Positions 53,514 to 62,979 of a DNA stretch of 64,000 nt are shown in pieces. Position numbers and translations under genes: made by a program. How positions within the stretch are numbered: the first letter of the stretch is position 1; each line of letters opens with the position of its first letter. Below the pieces are notes generated by a model. The model had not been told where the DNA came from, searched no databases, and was given only the letters and a program-made list of their open reading frames with translations. The stretch is from Centrapalus pauciflorus (taxonomy: Eukaryota > Streptophyta > Magnoliopsida > Asterales > Asteraceae): the NCBI GenBank assembly GCA_020465985.1, contig JAANYP010001198.1:1-64000 (forward strand). Reading direction: 5' to 3'.

Positions 53514-56162
53514 TTAGTTATCACGGGGAACCCAAGCCATGACTGACTTGGTAATACCATTCTCGTCCACATACGTGAACTCTTTCAAGTACCCATCTCG
53601 CCTTTCAGGTGACTTGGGCCTTTGAACTGAATTCTGTTGTGGTGCCGAGTGATTTAAGTTCACTCTTTGCCTTGGTGTTGGCATCTGTTGTGGAGCTCTA
53701 GAATAATTTCTATTATATGCCATTTCTGAGTGTGATCCTTGAGCTCTTACCGGTGCATACTGTCTAACTGGAGTATGTGACCTAACTGGAGTATGTGACC
53801 TGCTAGGTGTGGTGCTCCTATAGACTTGTTGTGGTGCTGACCTAGATTGATTTGTGACACGATTCGGTGAATTTGTCCTAATCACTTCCTTTGGTCCAAC
53901 CTTAACCGGTGTGTTTTTCACAACTTGTTTGGGTGCGGCCTGCACAGTTTTCTCGGTAGGTTGAGAACTACTGCTGCTTGCCACACTGGGTGAGGGCTTA
54001 ACAGGTGTCGGGTTCACTGTCTTAGGGGCAACATCTGCTTTCCTAAGTGGACAGTGAGAAGCAACATGCCCTTTCGCGTGACATCTAAAGCAAGACATCT
54101 TATCCATGGACTTTTTGGTTGTTCCCTTAGATCTAGGTGTCTCACTAGTGTCTACTTCCTTTGGTACATCTAAAGTGTCTGTCTCTTCGACCTGGTCAGC
54201 CCATGAAATTTTCTGTTTTCCTGCAGGTGTTTCACTGGAGGAAGACACAAATTTCACTTTCTTGACCTTGACGGTTGAGTCAACCACCTTAGGTGTATTA
54301 TCAACTGTAGACTCAGGTGTCGGTTCAGGTAGGTCCTCTAAGTCTACTGACTTGTCAGTTTTTTCCTGAGGCTGAGGCACATAATTTGCATTGAAAGGTG
54401 GAGGAATTTCGTGAAAACCTAGACCTACAGGCTTCTTAGACTGTCTTTGGGCATCTAAGACTTTTCCTAGATTTAGGCTAGAATTCCTAAACTTTTCCAG
54501 CTTGCTATTTGCCTCTGCTACCTTAACCTTGGTCTCGGCTAGCTCTATATCCTTGTCCTTAAGACTTTTAGTTAAGGCCTCTACGTGCTCATACATTAGT
54601 TCTATCCTAACACACTGCTCGCTGAGTTTGTCTTTTAGAACTACCACGTCTTGAGCATCAGCCTTAAGCTTTTCTTTTAAATCTTGCTTTATATCATTTA
54701 GGCTAGCGTTTTCTATTTTTAAGTTATCATTTTGAGCAGATATGGTTTTATGTGATTCTAAGACTAGATTTAACCTATCATTAGAAGTAGCACACAAAGC
54801 ACATAATTCTGAAAATAGAGAATAAGAAAGACTAACCTTAGAGTTATCAGATTCCACGTTGGCCATCTGAGCAGCAAACTCCAGCACGGTCTGATCATTC
54901 GCCTTCTCTACCGACATCGGACTGCTGTCCCGTGTGGTCTGCTCGTCCCCATCAGACCCAGTTTCCGTGACTTCAGCCATGAAGGCTCTAGCATTCGACT
55001 CAGGATGTGAACTCCAGTCATAGGTACCATCTAGCTGTCTGTCAGAGGTGACATTGGATAGTAGACCCGCTAGATTGGCTTGACCAGATGAGGAACTCGG
55101 AAGGTATCTTTGTTGGGACTGTCCTTGATGCTGACTCTGTCCTTGGTATGTCTCTACCATCGGTCTTTGACACTCCCTGGCGAAGTGTCCCAATCCCTGA
55201 CAGTTGTAGCATTTGACCTTAGACTTATCAAATCCTATCCCTTTGTTGTTCATTTGCAGATTCCTCCCAGTTCGCTTGATGAATCTTTTTACCCTCTGGG
55301 TCACCATGGCCAGTTGCCACTTAAGATCCATTTCCTCTAAGTCATCAGGGTCGACCTGATCGTAATCTTCATCCCATAGAGCTGGGTCATTGATTTTCCC
55401 TTGAACACAATTTCCATAAGCTGCCACAAAGGATGCAAGCAGATTCAAATGTTCTTCTGCTGACTTTGCGCTCATCGGCATCTTCGAATAGCTCTGACTT
55501 GTCGATGCCTGTTGGACTTGAGGTTGCGGTTCTTCCGATCTTCCTAACCCTAAGAACGCGCGATTCAGTGAGTCTTCGGACTCTGGTGGCGATGACGTTT
55601 CTCCGGTGAAAAACGCTGTAGCACTCTTCGGTTCAGCTGTCACTGATGATTTAGATGTCTTTCCAAAATACATAGCCGGATTCTGGACTTGCTCGTAATC
55701 AGTCTCAGCCTTAATCATCTCGAAGTGATATGCCCTCAACGTTCCCACAATGTCATCAAGTGATTGAGCATAATATTTGTCCTCATTCAGCTTAATCATT
55801 GCCACGTACATAGCCCATTTGGCTGGTAGGGCATCAAGAAGCTTGTTGTTCTTGTCAGTGTCCGAATACTCAATTCCATGACTTTCAAGTTCCGTTATCA
55901 GATGATAGAACCTTGTGATAATATCATCCAACTGTTCATCCTTAATTGCCTTGAAAATCGCAAACTGTTGGGTCAACAGCTCTGTACGCTTTCTACACAC
56001 CCGAGGATTACCCTCACACCTTTTCTGGAGAGACTCCCAAAGTTCCTTCGACGTCCTTTGAGTCCGAAATGTGTGCAAAATATCTTGAGGTAAAGCCATA
56101 CGGATTATGGAGAAAGCTTTGTTTTCAGCTTCAAATAGTTTCTTGTCATCCTCTTTCATCAT
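53514..56162 (-). CDS. gag of element D
   Basis: The 882-residue ORF begins after an in-frame TAG. Residues about 1-160 form the UBN2-type Gag capsid (LPQDILHTFRTQRTSKELWE, ITRFYHLITELESHGI, LLDALPAKWAMYVAMI). A first zinc knuckle is CYNCQGLGHFAREC, a coiled-coil region with leucines lies at about 460-560, and a second knuckle is CFRCHAKGHVASHC. The tail is Ser/Pro/Arg-rich with SHTPVRSHTPVR repeats and ends in VMAWVPRDN. Two knuckles and a long coiled coil recall Sirevirus gag. It would form the particle and bind the RNA. Confidence 0.93.
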   Translation of the reverse strand: MMKEDDKKLFEAENKAFSIIRMALPQDILHTFRTQRTSKELWESLQKRCEGNPRVCRKRTELLTQQFAIFKAIKDEQLDDIITRFYHLITELESHGIEYSDTDKNNKLLDALPAKWAMYVAMIKLNEDKYYAQSLDDIVGTLRAYHFEMIKAETDYEQVQNPAMYFGKTSKSSVTAEPKSATAFFTGETSSPPESEDSLNRAFLGLGRSEEPQPQVQQASTSQSYSKMPMSAKSAEEHLNLLASFVAAYGNCVQGKINDPALWDEDYDQVDPDDLEEMDLKWQLAMVTQRVKRFIKRTGRNLQMNNKGIGFDKSKVKCYNCQGLGHFARECQRPMVETYQGQSQHQGQSQQRYLPSSSSGQANLAGLLSNVTSDRQLDGTYDWSSHPESNARAFMAEVTETGSDGDEQTTRDSSPMSVEKANDQTVLEFAAQMANVESDNSKVSLSYSLFSELCALCATSNDRLNLVLESHKTISAQNDNLKIENASLNDIKQDLKEKLKADAQDVVVLKDKLSEQCVRIELMYEHVEALTKSLKDKDIELAETKVKVAEANSKLEKFRNSSLNLGKVLDAQRQSKKPVGLGFHEIPPPFNANYVPQPQEKTDKSVDLEDLPEPTPESTVDNTPKVVDSTVKVKKVKFVSSSSETPAGKQKISWADQVEETDTLDVPKEVDTSETPRSKGTTKKSMDKMSCFRCHAKGHVASHCPLRKADVAPKTVNPTPVKPSPSVASSSSSQPTEKTVQAAPKQVVKNTPVKVGPKEVIRTNSPNRVTNQSRSAPQQVYRSTTPSRSHTPVRSHTPVRQYAPVRAQGSHSEMAYNRNYSRAPQQMPTPRQRVNLNHSAPQQNSVQRPKSPERRDGYLKEFTYVDENGITKSVMAWVPRDN

Positions 56163-56378
56163 CTAATATGACAAGACCTTTTGACGGCCTTCAACTTCAG
56201 ATACTGGCGGAATGTACCCTTCATCTATGCACACCCACATGCGCATATCATTGAATCGTACAAAATCTGTAAATCTGTCCTTCCACCAATAATAGTCCTC
56301 AACTTTCATCAGCTTAGGCGGTGCATTTGCCTTCCCAACTTCGTGATCCATCTCAAGGAATTTCTGAAGATTTGACAT
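56163..56378 (-). CDS. gag N-terminus of element D
   Basis: It starts MSNLQKFLEMDHEVGKANAP and continues with the DUF4219-like stretch (PPKLMKVEDYYWWKDRFTDF, MRMWVCIDEGY). It ends at TAG (56163-56165), in frame with the main gag ORF (the next codons are MMKEDDKKL). A single nonsense change thus splits gag. The 5' leader lies upstream. Confidence 0.88.
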   Translation of the reverse strand: MSNLQKFLEMDHEVGKANAPPKLMKVEDYYWWKDRFTDFVRFNDMRMWVCIDEGYIPPVSEVEGRQKVLSY

Positions 56379-56399
56379 CTTTTCTGAAACAAATTGAAT

Positions 56400-57040
56400 T
56401 TGAACTTAATTAATTTAATTCGAAACTGATTTAGACTAACTTATTCGAATCTAGATAGATTCGAAACTAATTAAGATTAAATCTTTTGAGATTAAATTCG
56501 ATTAAGTCTTAAAAGTCAATTAGATTCGAAATTATGTCAGATTCGAACAACTCCTTAGAATCGATGGTCCTTAGAATCGAAGGCTCAGCAGATTCGAATT
56601 TCAGCAAAATCGAAGCACAGATTCGAAACAGTACCAGACTCGAAATAAACTCGAAACTACTATAGACTCGAGATCCTATTCGAATGAAGTAACAGATTCG
56701 AAACAAAGTAGACTCGAAACTCTCTGAAATTGACTCGAAAGGAGCGTATTTAGGTTAGACTCGAGACTAAAGTGAAACCCTAATTACCCCTATAGATTCG
56801 AGCGCCGCAAACTCGAAAAACGGCTAACACGTTGATTTTTTGACGTTTTACAGATTAAATCACTATTTTTCAAACGAAAAATAATGATTTCGACCAAAAA
56901 CGTGAAAAACGACAAAGTGTTTCCCGAATATGAATTTGCTAAGCTCAAAAACACGTTTTTGAGAGCAAAACCGTCCAACTAGCGTCAAGAAACCTAGAAT
57001 GTATCTGATGAACACGAAGAACACCAAGAACACTCCGTTG
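56400..57040 (-). repeat. 5' leader of element D with TTCGAA motif field
   Basis: From 56410 to 56815 it contains more than fifteen copies of AGATTCGAA, ACTCGAAA or related units, often 15-30 bp apart. It lies between primer site and gag start. There is no coding sequence. Confidence 0.7.
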
Positions 57041-57052
57041 TCTCTGATACCA
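57041..57052 (-). promoter_or_regulatory. primer binding site of element D
   Basis: The minus strand reads TGGTATCAGAGA two bases inside the 5' LTR, complementary to the 3' end of initiator-Met tRNA except for the last base. Confidence 0.85.
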
Positions 57053-57054
57053 CT

Positions 57055-57714
57055 TGTAAGGTCTACGACTGCAAGATCTATCTAGACGCGGATCCGTGAA
57101 CGAGTGCGGAATCCTCGTTGACGGTTAGACGGACAACTCTCAACCAACGGAACACGGAGACTATTAGACGCTGAACGAACGACACACGAAGGATCCTACG
57201 AACTAATTCTCTCCGAAACGGCACTCACCTAGCTGATAAACTCGAGATCGCCCTTTGCTTAATCCCTCACGAATTCTGCAAAAAGTCTGATAATATTTCG
57301 AGTCTATCCCTAATTATAGACCCTGATTCGAGTCTGATGTGGGCCAAACTCGAATCTGGCCCAAAGCCCATTCGAGTCTGTCCATATTGACATCCTCGAA
57401 TCTGGCCCATTCGAATCTAAGGTCTCATTCGAATCTATCTCAGATTCGAATGTATTCCCTTAAGTAATTCGAATCTAGCCAAAAGCACTTAAACTCTTAA
57501 GTGATGAAACTTATGTTTTACTTATGCTTGAGTTAATCTTTGACCTTTATGTTTGAACTAATTTTAATATGTTACATCAAGTTCAAACACACAATCAATA
57601 ACAGACAAACACATATTAAACATATATATCAAAACACTTGTTAATACTCAGAATATTACTTAAACCATAATGCAGATCGATTAGACTGCTATCGTCACAC
57701 AGGGTGTACCAACA
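57055..57714 (-). repeat. 5' LTR of element D
   Basis: 660 bp, seven differences from 44165-44824 by eye (about 99% identical). It is flanked on its right by TTCCT. Confidence 0.97.
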
Positions 57715-57717
57715 TTC

Positions 57718-57719
<2 letters not shown>

Positions 57720-57787
<68 letters not shown>
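57720..57787. repeat. (TA)n-(TG)n compound microsatellite in the LTR of C
   Basis: About 40 bp TA repeat followed by about 28 bp TG repeat. It is the right continuation of the (TA)n at 44084-44160. Confidence 0.93.
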
Positions 57788-57789
<2 letters not shown>

Positions 57790-58939
57790 TCATTGTTTCT
57801 GTTTTGAAATGAAAGGAATGAAGGTTTCGGTACTCACTTCTAAAGGTTTCGGTATCTATATATACATATGGTTTCGGTTTACATGAAAGCTTCAATAGTG
57901 TAGGTTTCAGTACCAAGTTTCGGTACATTCCACTAGTTTCGGTATATGTACCGAAACCTTAAAGGTTTCGGTACCTCCTTTTTGGTTTCGGTGCATAATA
58001 AGTTTCATTACATAAAAGGTTTCAGTAGGGGTGGTGTGGGTTTCGGTATATAAGCATGCACATATATAGTTTCGGTATTCAGGGAGGGTTTCGGTAATGG
58101 CAATACCGAAACCATTAAGGTTTCGGTACCCATTATGTTGTTTCGGTATTTATGCAACAGACGCAGAACCCACGACTTTAACTTTTGAAAATCATACTTG
58201 TAGCTTAAATCAAGACTTGAAATTTTATACATAACTCCCACAACACTTAATTTATATAAACCCATCATGATATCTAACATGCATAACCATTGTGAACCAA
58301 AATCTCAGATTCGGTTTTCATCTAAAACCGAAACATAAACCCTTAAATTCAAATTTTAGAGCGATATTTACCTTAAATCGTTTGTTGTAGTGTTTATAGT
58401 TACTTCTAAACAACTTGAATCCCGATTTTCGGCCTTCAATTTGACGTTTTCGTTGTTCTTGATTTGAAGGATTGAGAGAACCGTAGCTTTCTTTCTTTTT
58501 GAAAGAAGGAGAGAGCAGAGAAGAGAGAGAGATGAATGAACAGAAATTAAAAGACTTATGTCTTTTAATTTCCCCTTTTCCAACCTTTTACACATTCAAC
58601 CCCTCAACTTTCTAACTTTCTTAAATACTGATTTGTGTCTTGATTTTAATATCAATATAACTTAAAAATCATCATACTTAAATAATTAAAACTAGAAATT
58701 CTCTAATTTCTTAATTTTTAAAATAGCAACCAAATTCTTAAATTTTATTAACTAAAGATTAAATCCTTATTTTATTCTTTCAACCACTTAATAATAATCA
58801 TATTAACTTAATAAACTGAAATCATCAATTTCTGAATAAAACAACCAACTTTTATAATTAATCAAAATACAATCCAACTTAAATTATAAATTTAAACTAA
58901 TAAACCTCAAATACAATAATTTAATATTAGGATGTTACA
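57788..58939 (-). repeat. LTR of element C, right part
   Basis: It contains about twenty degenerate copies of AAGGTTTCGGTACC between 57820 and 58150, in both orientations (TACCGAAACC). It ends GGATGTTACA, next to the internal sequence GCATGGGCTCC shared with the first Gypsy element. A GAGAGAGA-rich stretch near 58505-58530 matches the equivalent place in the first Gypsy LTR. Confidence 0.78.
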
Positions 58940-58976
58940 GCATGGGCTCCACCACGCTCAAACTTCATCCTCGAAG

Positions 58977-59801
58977 TTATTTGATCTCAAACAGTTGCGG
59001 ATATTTCCTTAACATGTCAGCTTTCGTCTCCCATGTGTGATTGGCTCCTTTATGATGCTTCCAACGTACAAGCACCATTTCGATCTCTTTGCTCCTTAGC
59101 TTTTTCATTTTAGTATCCAACACACACTCTGGCTCTTCAACATATCGGAGCCTTTCATCGACTTGTAGCTCAGTATGATCTGCCCAGTCCTCATTTCTAG
59201 TAGTGAACGATTTCCTGAGATTCCCAACATGAAACATCGGGTGTATGCCCAACATCTCTTCAGACAATTCCAAACGGTATGACTGATTACCCACTTTCTC
59301 TGAAATCTTGAACGGCCCAACAAATCTTGGGGCTAACTTTCCTCTTTTAACAAAACGTGTAACACCTCTCATAGGTGATACTTTCAAATAAACCCAATCG
59401 TTCACCTCAAAGCTGATTGGTTTGTGCCTCCTGTCGTAATAACTTTTCTGACGATCCTGGGCCGCTTTCATATTCTGTCTAATCAGCTGTATCTTCTCAT
59501 TTGTTTCCTGTAACAATGCCGGCCCAGCAATCGGCGTTTCTCCAGTTTCTCTCCAACACGTAGGAGTCCTACACCTTCTCCCATACAACGCCTCAAACGG
59601 TGCTTTCTTTATTGTTGCATGATAGCTGTTATTATATGAAAACTCTATCAACGGCAAATGGTCGTCCCAATTGCCACCAAGATCCAGTACACATGATCTC
59701 ATCATATCCTCCAAGGTGAGGATTGTTCGTTCACTTTGGCCATCGGTTTGCGGACGATAGGCCGTACTCATAGCGATCCTTGTACCCAGTCCTTCTTGCA
59801 A
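58977..59801 (-). CDS. integrase C-terminus and chromodomain-like tail of element C
   Basis: It reads STAYRPQTDGQSERTILTLE (with the catalytic Glu), PFEALYGRRCRTPTCWRETG, the GPY/F module RGKLAPRFVGPFKISEKVG and the tail MVLVRWKHHKGANHTWETK. It is closely related to the first Gypsy element in this window and has no stop in this part. Upstream of about 59803 the sequence is gag of B, so the ORF start is artificial. Confidence 0.88.
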   Translation of the reverse strand: MQEGLGTRIAMSTAYRPQTDGQSERTILTLEDMMRSCVLDLGGNWDDHLPLIEFSYNNSYHATIKKAPFEALYGRRCRTPTCWRETGETPIAGPALLQETNEKIQLIRQNMKAAQDRQKSYYDRRHKPISFEVNDWVYLKVSPMRGVTRFVKRGKLAPRFVGPFKISEKVGNQSYRLELSEEMLGIHPMFHVGNLRKSFTTRNEDWADHTELQVDERLRYVEEPECVLDTKMKKLRSKEIEMVLVRWKHHKGANHTWETKADMLRKYPQLFEIK

Positions 59802-59802
59802 A

Positions 59803-61041
59803 GTCGACCAACTTATGGAAACTGTCCAGTTTACTGGATTTTATTTCAAGATCAGTTTTAAGCTTAGAGATTTCGAATAGTAAAACATTATGCTTCTCAA
59901 CAGCAGCTTTTAAATCAACCAGCATATATCCAAACATTTTTAGTTTTTCATCAGAACTGTAAGCCATAAAATTTTGTACCTTGTACATCATTGTAGGGTT
60001 CCAGTTCTCTAAGCTGCTGAAGGCTTCAGCTTCAGCCAAGTCCTGTTTGAAGTTGCTAGTTGATGGGACGTCAGTATTGGCCATCAGACAGTTGTTGTCT
60101 TCTTCATCTGAGGATGAATCAGACTCCTCCCAGTCACATGTCTCTGCCATCAGTCCCTTTTGTTTGTTGGAAGCCACTGAGTTTTCCAACTTTTTCAGCT
60201 TAGCCATGGCGATAAGGTACTTAACCCTATAACCATCATCCCTGTTAGTCTTGTATGGTTTGGAAGACTGTCCAACAGCTTTTGACACACAGTCAGCAGC
60301 TATATGGCCAGTTTTGCCACATTTGAAGCACTCAGCCTTAGATTTATCAAATGCCTTCTTCTTGACAGCATTTGAGTTCCCCTGCAACATGTTTCTTCCA
60401 AACCTCTTCTTGTTGAACCTTTTGACAAGCATTGTAATCATTTGCTCATCATCAAGTTCAGCAAGATCTGTATTGTCTTCCTTATCAGACATTTCCTCTC
60501 TTTCATCATCAACCTGTTGATCAGGTTGTGTGAACACATCACATACCTTCCCAACAGGTTGTCTCACGCTTGGCACTAAGGCAGCACCTCTCTTGGACAT
60601 TTCCAAGGCATTTCTCTTCTGCTGCCTTGACTGCTCATCATTTAGTAAGGATCCATATAAGTTTACAAGATCCATACCTTTGATGGTACCTGAATTTCTC
60701 AAGATGGTAGAAAAGTAGTTCCACTCTTCAGGCAAGATGTCCAAGAACTTGTTCACCAGAGTCAGGCTGTCCTTTGTGATCCCAACAGCTTTGAGATCAT
60801 TAACAAGAGCAGTAAACCTGGTGTAGGTTTCTGTGAGTGTCTCCTTTGGTTTTGCAAAGAAGAGTTCATATTGTCTAACAAGATTGTTAATCCTGTTGTC
60901 CAGTGTGATTGTGGGTCCATCATAGATGGTACACAAAGTATCCCACATCTCCTTTGCAGTCTTCATCTTCTCAACCTGTTTGAACACATCATCAGGCAGA
61001 GAGATAACCAGGTTATTCCTGGCTTTTGCATCCAGAGCCAC
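59803..61041 (-). CDS. gag first part of element B (main)
   Basis: It reads UBN2-type capsid (KTAKEMWDTLCTIYDGP, NRINNLVRQYELFFAKPKET, LVNKFLDILPEEWNYFSTIL), then an acidic stretch, the zinc knuckle CFKCGKTGHIAADC and a coiled-coil tail (EKHNVLLFEISKLKTDLEI). It ends SFHKLVDF at the junction with element C, after which 20 or so residues are out-of-frame integrase. The frame is open upstream to a TGA at 61063-61065, probably a TGG-to-TGA change. Confidence 0.9.
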
Positions 61042-61062
61042 CAGTCTCTTGTCTTCATCAGA

Positions 61063-61314
61063 TCATTGAGCTTTGGCCTTCTCAAAGGTTCTGATTTCAG
61101 GGGCAGCTCCTTCAATAGCAGGAGTTATGGTAGTAACAGAGGTTGGCACATAGAGACCTTCCATTACTATCTCTGGTAGTTGTACATCCAGATTCTCTAA
61201 GTAGAGCATCATTCTGCACTTCCAACCAGATAAGTTTTGATGATTGAACTTTGGGGGTTTGGCCGTTGACCCATTGTCATTGTAGGATGAGGAATTTGCA
61301 GCACTGTTGTCCAT
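61063..61314 (-). CDS. gag N-terminus of element B
   Basis: It starts MDNSAANSSSYNDNGSTAKP, followed by PPKFNHQNLSGWKCRMMLYL. It ends at TGA in frame with the main gag part. It begins about 50 bp from the primer site, so the leader is very short. Confidence 0.85.
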   Translation of the reverse strand: MDNSAANSSSYNDNGSTAKPPKFNHQNLSGWKCRMMLYLENLDVQLPEIVMEGLYVPTSVTTITPAIEGAAPEIRTFEKAKAQ

Positions 61315-61362
61315 AGGAAAGTAGGGAGAATAAGAGATCTAGAGTTGACACACACTCTATCT

Positions 61363-61374
61363 GCTCTGATACCA
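61363..61374 (-). promoter_or_regulatory. primer binding site of element B
   Basis: The minus strand reads TGGTATCAGAGC two bases inside the 5' LTR. Confidence 0.88.
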
Positions 61375-61376
61375 TT

Positions 61377-62488
61377 TGTAGGTCCCAAAAGGTTTCCCAA
61401 GTCTATAGTTCTAAGCTGTAGAGGGGGGGGGGGTGAATACAGCTATTTAAAACTTAACAATCTTTTTCTCAATGTTTGTGTATATTATTAACAAGTGTTA
61501 ATTACAAACAAGCTTGAATGCGGAAAGGTTCAAGCTGAGATGAAAGATACAACAGTTGTTCAGCTAATCTAATACACACTCAGACTAGTTACAATGACTA
61601 CACTCACTTAGAAGCACTCACTGTTTTTACAAGACTCAGATGGACAGCTTATACAAGGACAACTTAGACACACTCTAATGTTTTATATAAGCAGACTTGC
61701 ATGCATGGAATAACACACTTCAATGCACGATATGATTTCACACTCTTGATATCTCACAATCCTTAGAAGCTTCCTTTTATACTCAAAAGGAGAATCTCAG
61801 TGAAGCTTCTTCATTGGACAGATGAGATGGTGGAAAATCTTTCCAAAAATACAAAACACCTTTCTGCACGTTCTGATAAAGTATATTTGTCTTCACATGG
61901 CAGAATCTTTGTCTTTTCCTTTTTGTCACTGTTTCATAAGGCTTTAACCAAAAGAGGAATGTCAACTTTGCATCTTTCTTCTTTTGCTAATGCCATTTTG
62001 ATATAAGAAAAGGTCTGTCACCCTTTTCAGATATCCGTTTGTCTTCATGTAACAGAACAGCGTGGGCAGGCTGTGCAGTTCTGTTTTCCACTTTGTCTTC
62101 GACTTGTAAACTGATCTTGTAGCTAAAAACAATACTTGAGGACTTGGAAAAATATCCCATAAAGTGTTTAACCTGTTCACAAAGAATAGGATCTGTTCAC
62201 AAAGAACAAAACACTTGTAAACTGTCCAAGTTGGTCATCAGAACAGAGCAGCGTGGACAGTTTATGTCCAGCCTGTTCAGCAGACAGAACAGCTTGGACA
62301 AACTGCCTTTGTTGCAACGAATGCAACATGGTAAACAGCTTTGGGCTGATATTGCAAATCACTTTTCAGGTTTCAATAAGGCATAAACAGGCCTTAAATT
62401 ATACCTTCAAGTGCATCAACATGTTTGATTAGGAAATCTCCCCCTCAGATGTATAGTAGGTTTGACTGAGGCCTTTTTGTGCCTAACA
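61377..62488 (-). repeat. 5' LTR of element B
   Basis: 1112 bp, about 3-4% different from 32262-33373. The G run and CTGTTC/GAACAG motifs are conserved. The right border is followed by GAAGA, the target duplication within RT of element A. Confidence 0.95.
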
Positions 62489-62493
62489 GAAGA

Positions 62494-62943
62494 GGTATAT
62501 GTTGAACATCCACAAGGCTTTATTGATGCACATAAACCGGCCCTTGTTAATGTACTAGATAAAGCTCTCTATGGTTTGAAACAAGCACCTCGAGCATGGT
62601 ATGACAGTCTCTTGAATTTTCTTATTTCAGCCGATTTTAGTAAGGGTGTGGTGGACACAACTCTGTTCATGAAAAAGGAAGGCCCACATATAATGCTAGT
62701 CCAAATTTATGTAGATGATATTATATTTGGATCTACTGACCATATGTTTTATAAGGACTATTCATCCCTAATGAAGTCTAGGTTTGAGATGAGTATGATG
62801 GGGGAAATGAATTTTTCCTCGGATTACAAGTCAAACAACTTGAAGATGGGATATTTGTGAACCAGTCAAAATATACTCTTGACATTCTCAAGAAGTATAA
62901 GTTAGACTCTTGCACGGCAATCGCAACTCCCATGACTTCAAAC
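62494..62943 (+). pseudogene. reverse transcriptase of element A, second part
   Basis: It continues the RT split at 32261: VYVEHPQGFIDAHKPALVN, ALYGLKQAPRAWYDSLLNF and the catalytic VQIYVDDIIFGST. Loss of one T near 62815 shifts the frame. The correct continuation reads QLEDGIFVNQSKYTLDILKK and ends at TPMTSN, where a different sequence begins. Confidence 0.9.
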
Positions 62944-62971
62944 TGTAAGGGGTCTGACCCTACCACCCGCC

Positions 62972-62979
62972 TATAAATA
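62972..62979 (+). promoter_or_regulatory. TATA box
   Basis: TATAAATA within the palindromic context CCCGCCTATAAATAGGCGGG. A pyrimidine-rich, C-containing stretch follows 20-40 bp downstream, as at plant transcription starts. Confidence 0.6.

Larger units (their letters stand above)
44165..57714 (-). mobile_element. Copia element D (Sirevirus-like), 13.55 kb, nearly complete
   Basis: It has two 660-bp LTRs (44165-44824 and 57055-57714) with only seven differences by eye, and the 5-bp duplication TTCCT (44160-44164 and 57715-57719). Primer site, gag, protease, integrase, RT-RNase H, an additional ORF and a polypurine tract are all present on the minus strand. Lesions: a TAG in gag (56163-56165), a TAA at the gag/pol border (53514-53516, perhaps natural), a one-base loss in RT (about 51265) and a frameshift in the extra ORF (about 46015). 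It is the youngest element of the nest. Confidence 0.96.
42883..59803 (-). mobile_element. Gypsy element C remnant (LTR plus integrase end), split by D
   Basis: The right piece of an LTR (57720-58939, ending GGATGTTACA) adjoins the same polypurine-side sequence as the first Gypsy element (GCATGGGCTCCACCACGC). The integrase C-terminus lies beyond (58977-59801). The left piece of the LTR is 42883-44164; its outer end reads CATAACACCC, likely a decayed TGTAACACCC. D lies between. The remainder of C (gag, protease, RT, 5' LTR) is missing, and integrase passes directly into gag of B near 59803. Confidence 0.72.
32262..62488 (-). mobile_element. Copia element B (Sirevirus-like), hosts elements C and D
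   Basis: It has two 1112-bp LTRs (32262-33373 and 61377-62488), flanked by the 5-bp duplication GAAGA (32257-32261 and 62489-62493). Order on the minus strand is 5' LTR, primer site, gag first part, interruption by C/D, gag second part, protease, integrase, RT-RNase H, a long additional ORF, polypurine tract and 3' LTR. About 38 differences between the LTRs (by eye) give roughly 3-4% divergence. The element is about 12.8 kb without the inserts. It carries many lesions. Confidence 0.93.
25793..62943 (+). mobile_element. Copia element A, truncated and split by element B
   Basis: It begins with a 347-bp LTR (25793-26139) and a primer site. Plus-strand gag and integrase fragments follow, then the first part of RT up to 32261. 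Element B (32262-62488) is inserted there. RT resumes at 62494 and stops near 62943, where an unrelated sequence starts. No 3' LTR, RNase H or protease is present. Many stops and frameshifts show that it is long dead. Joining 32261 to 62494 with one copy of gaaga keeps the RT frame. Confidence 0.9.
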
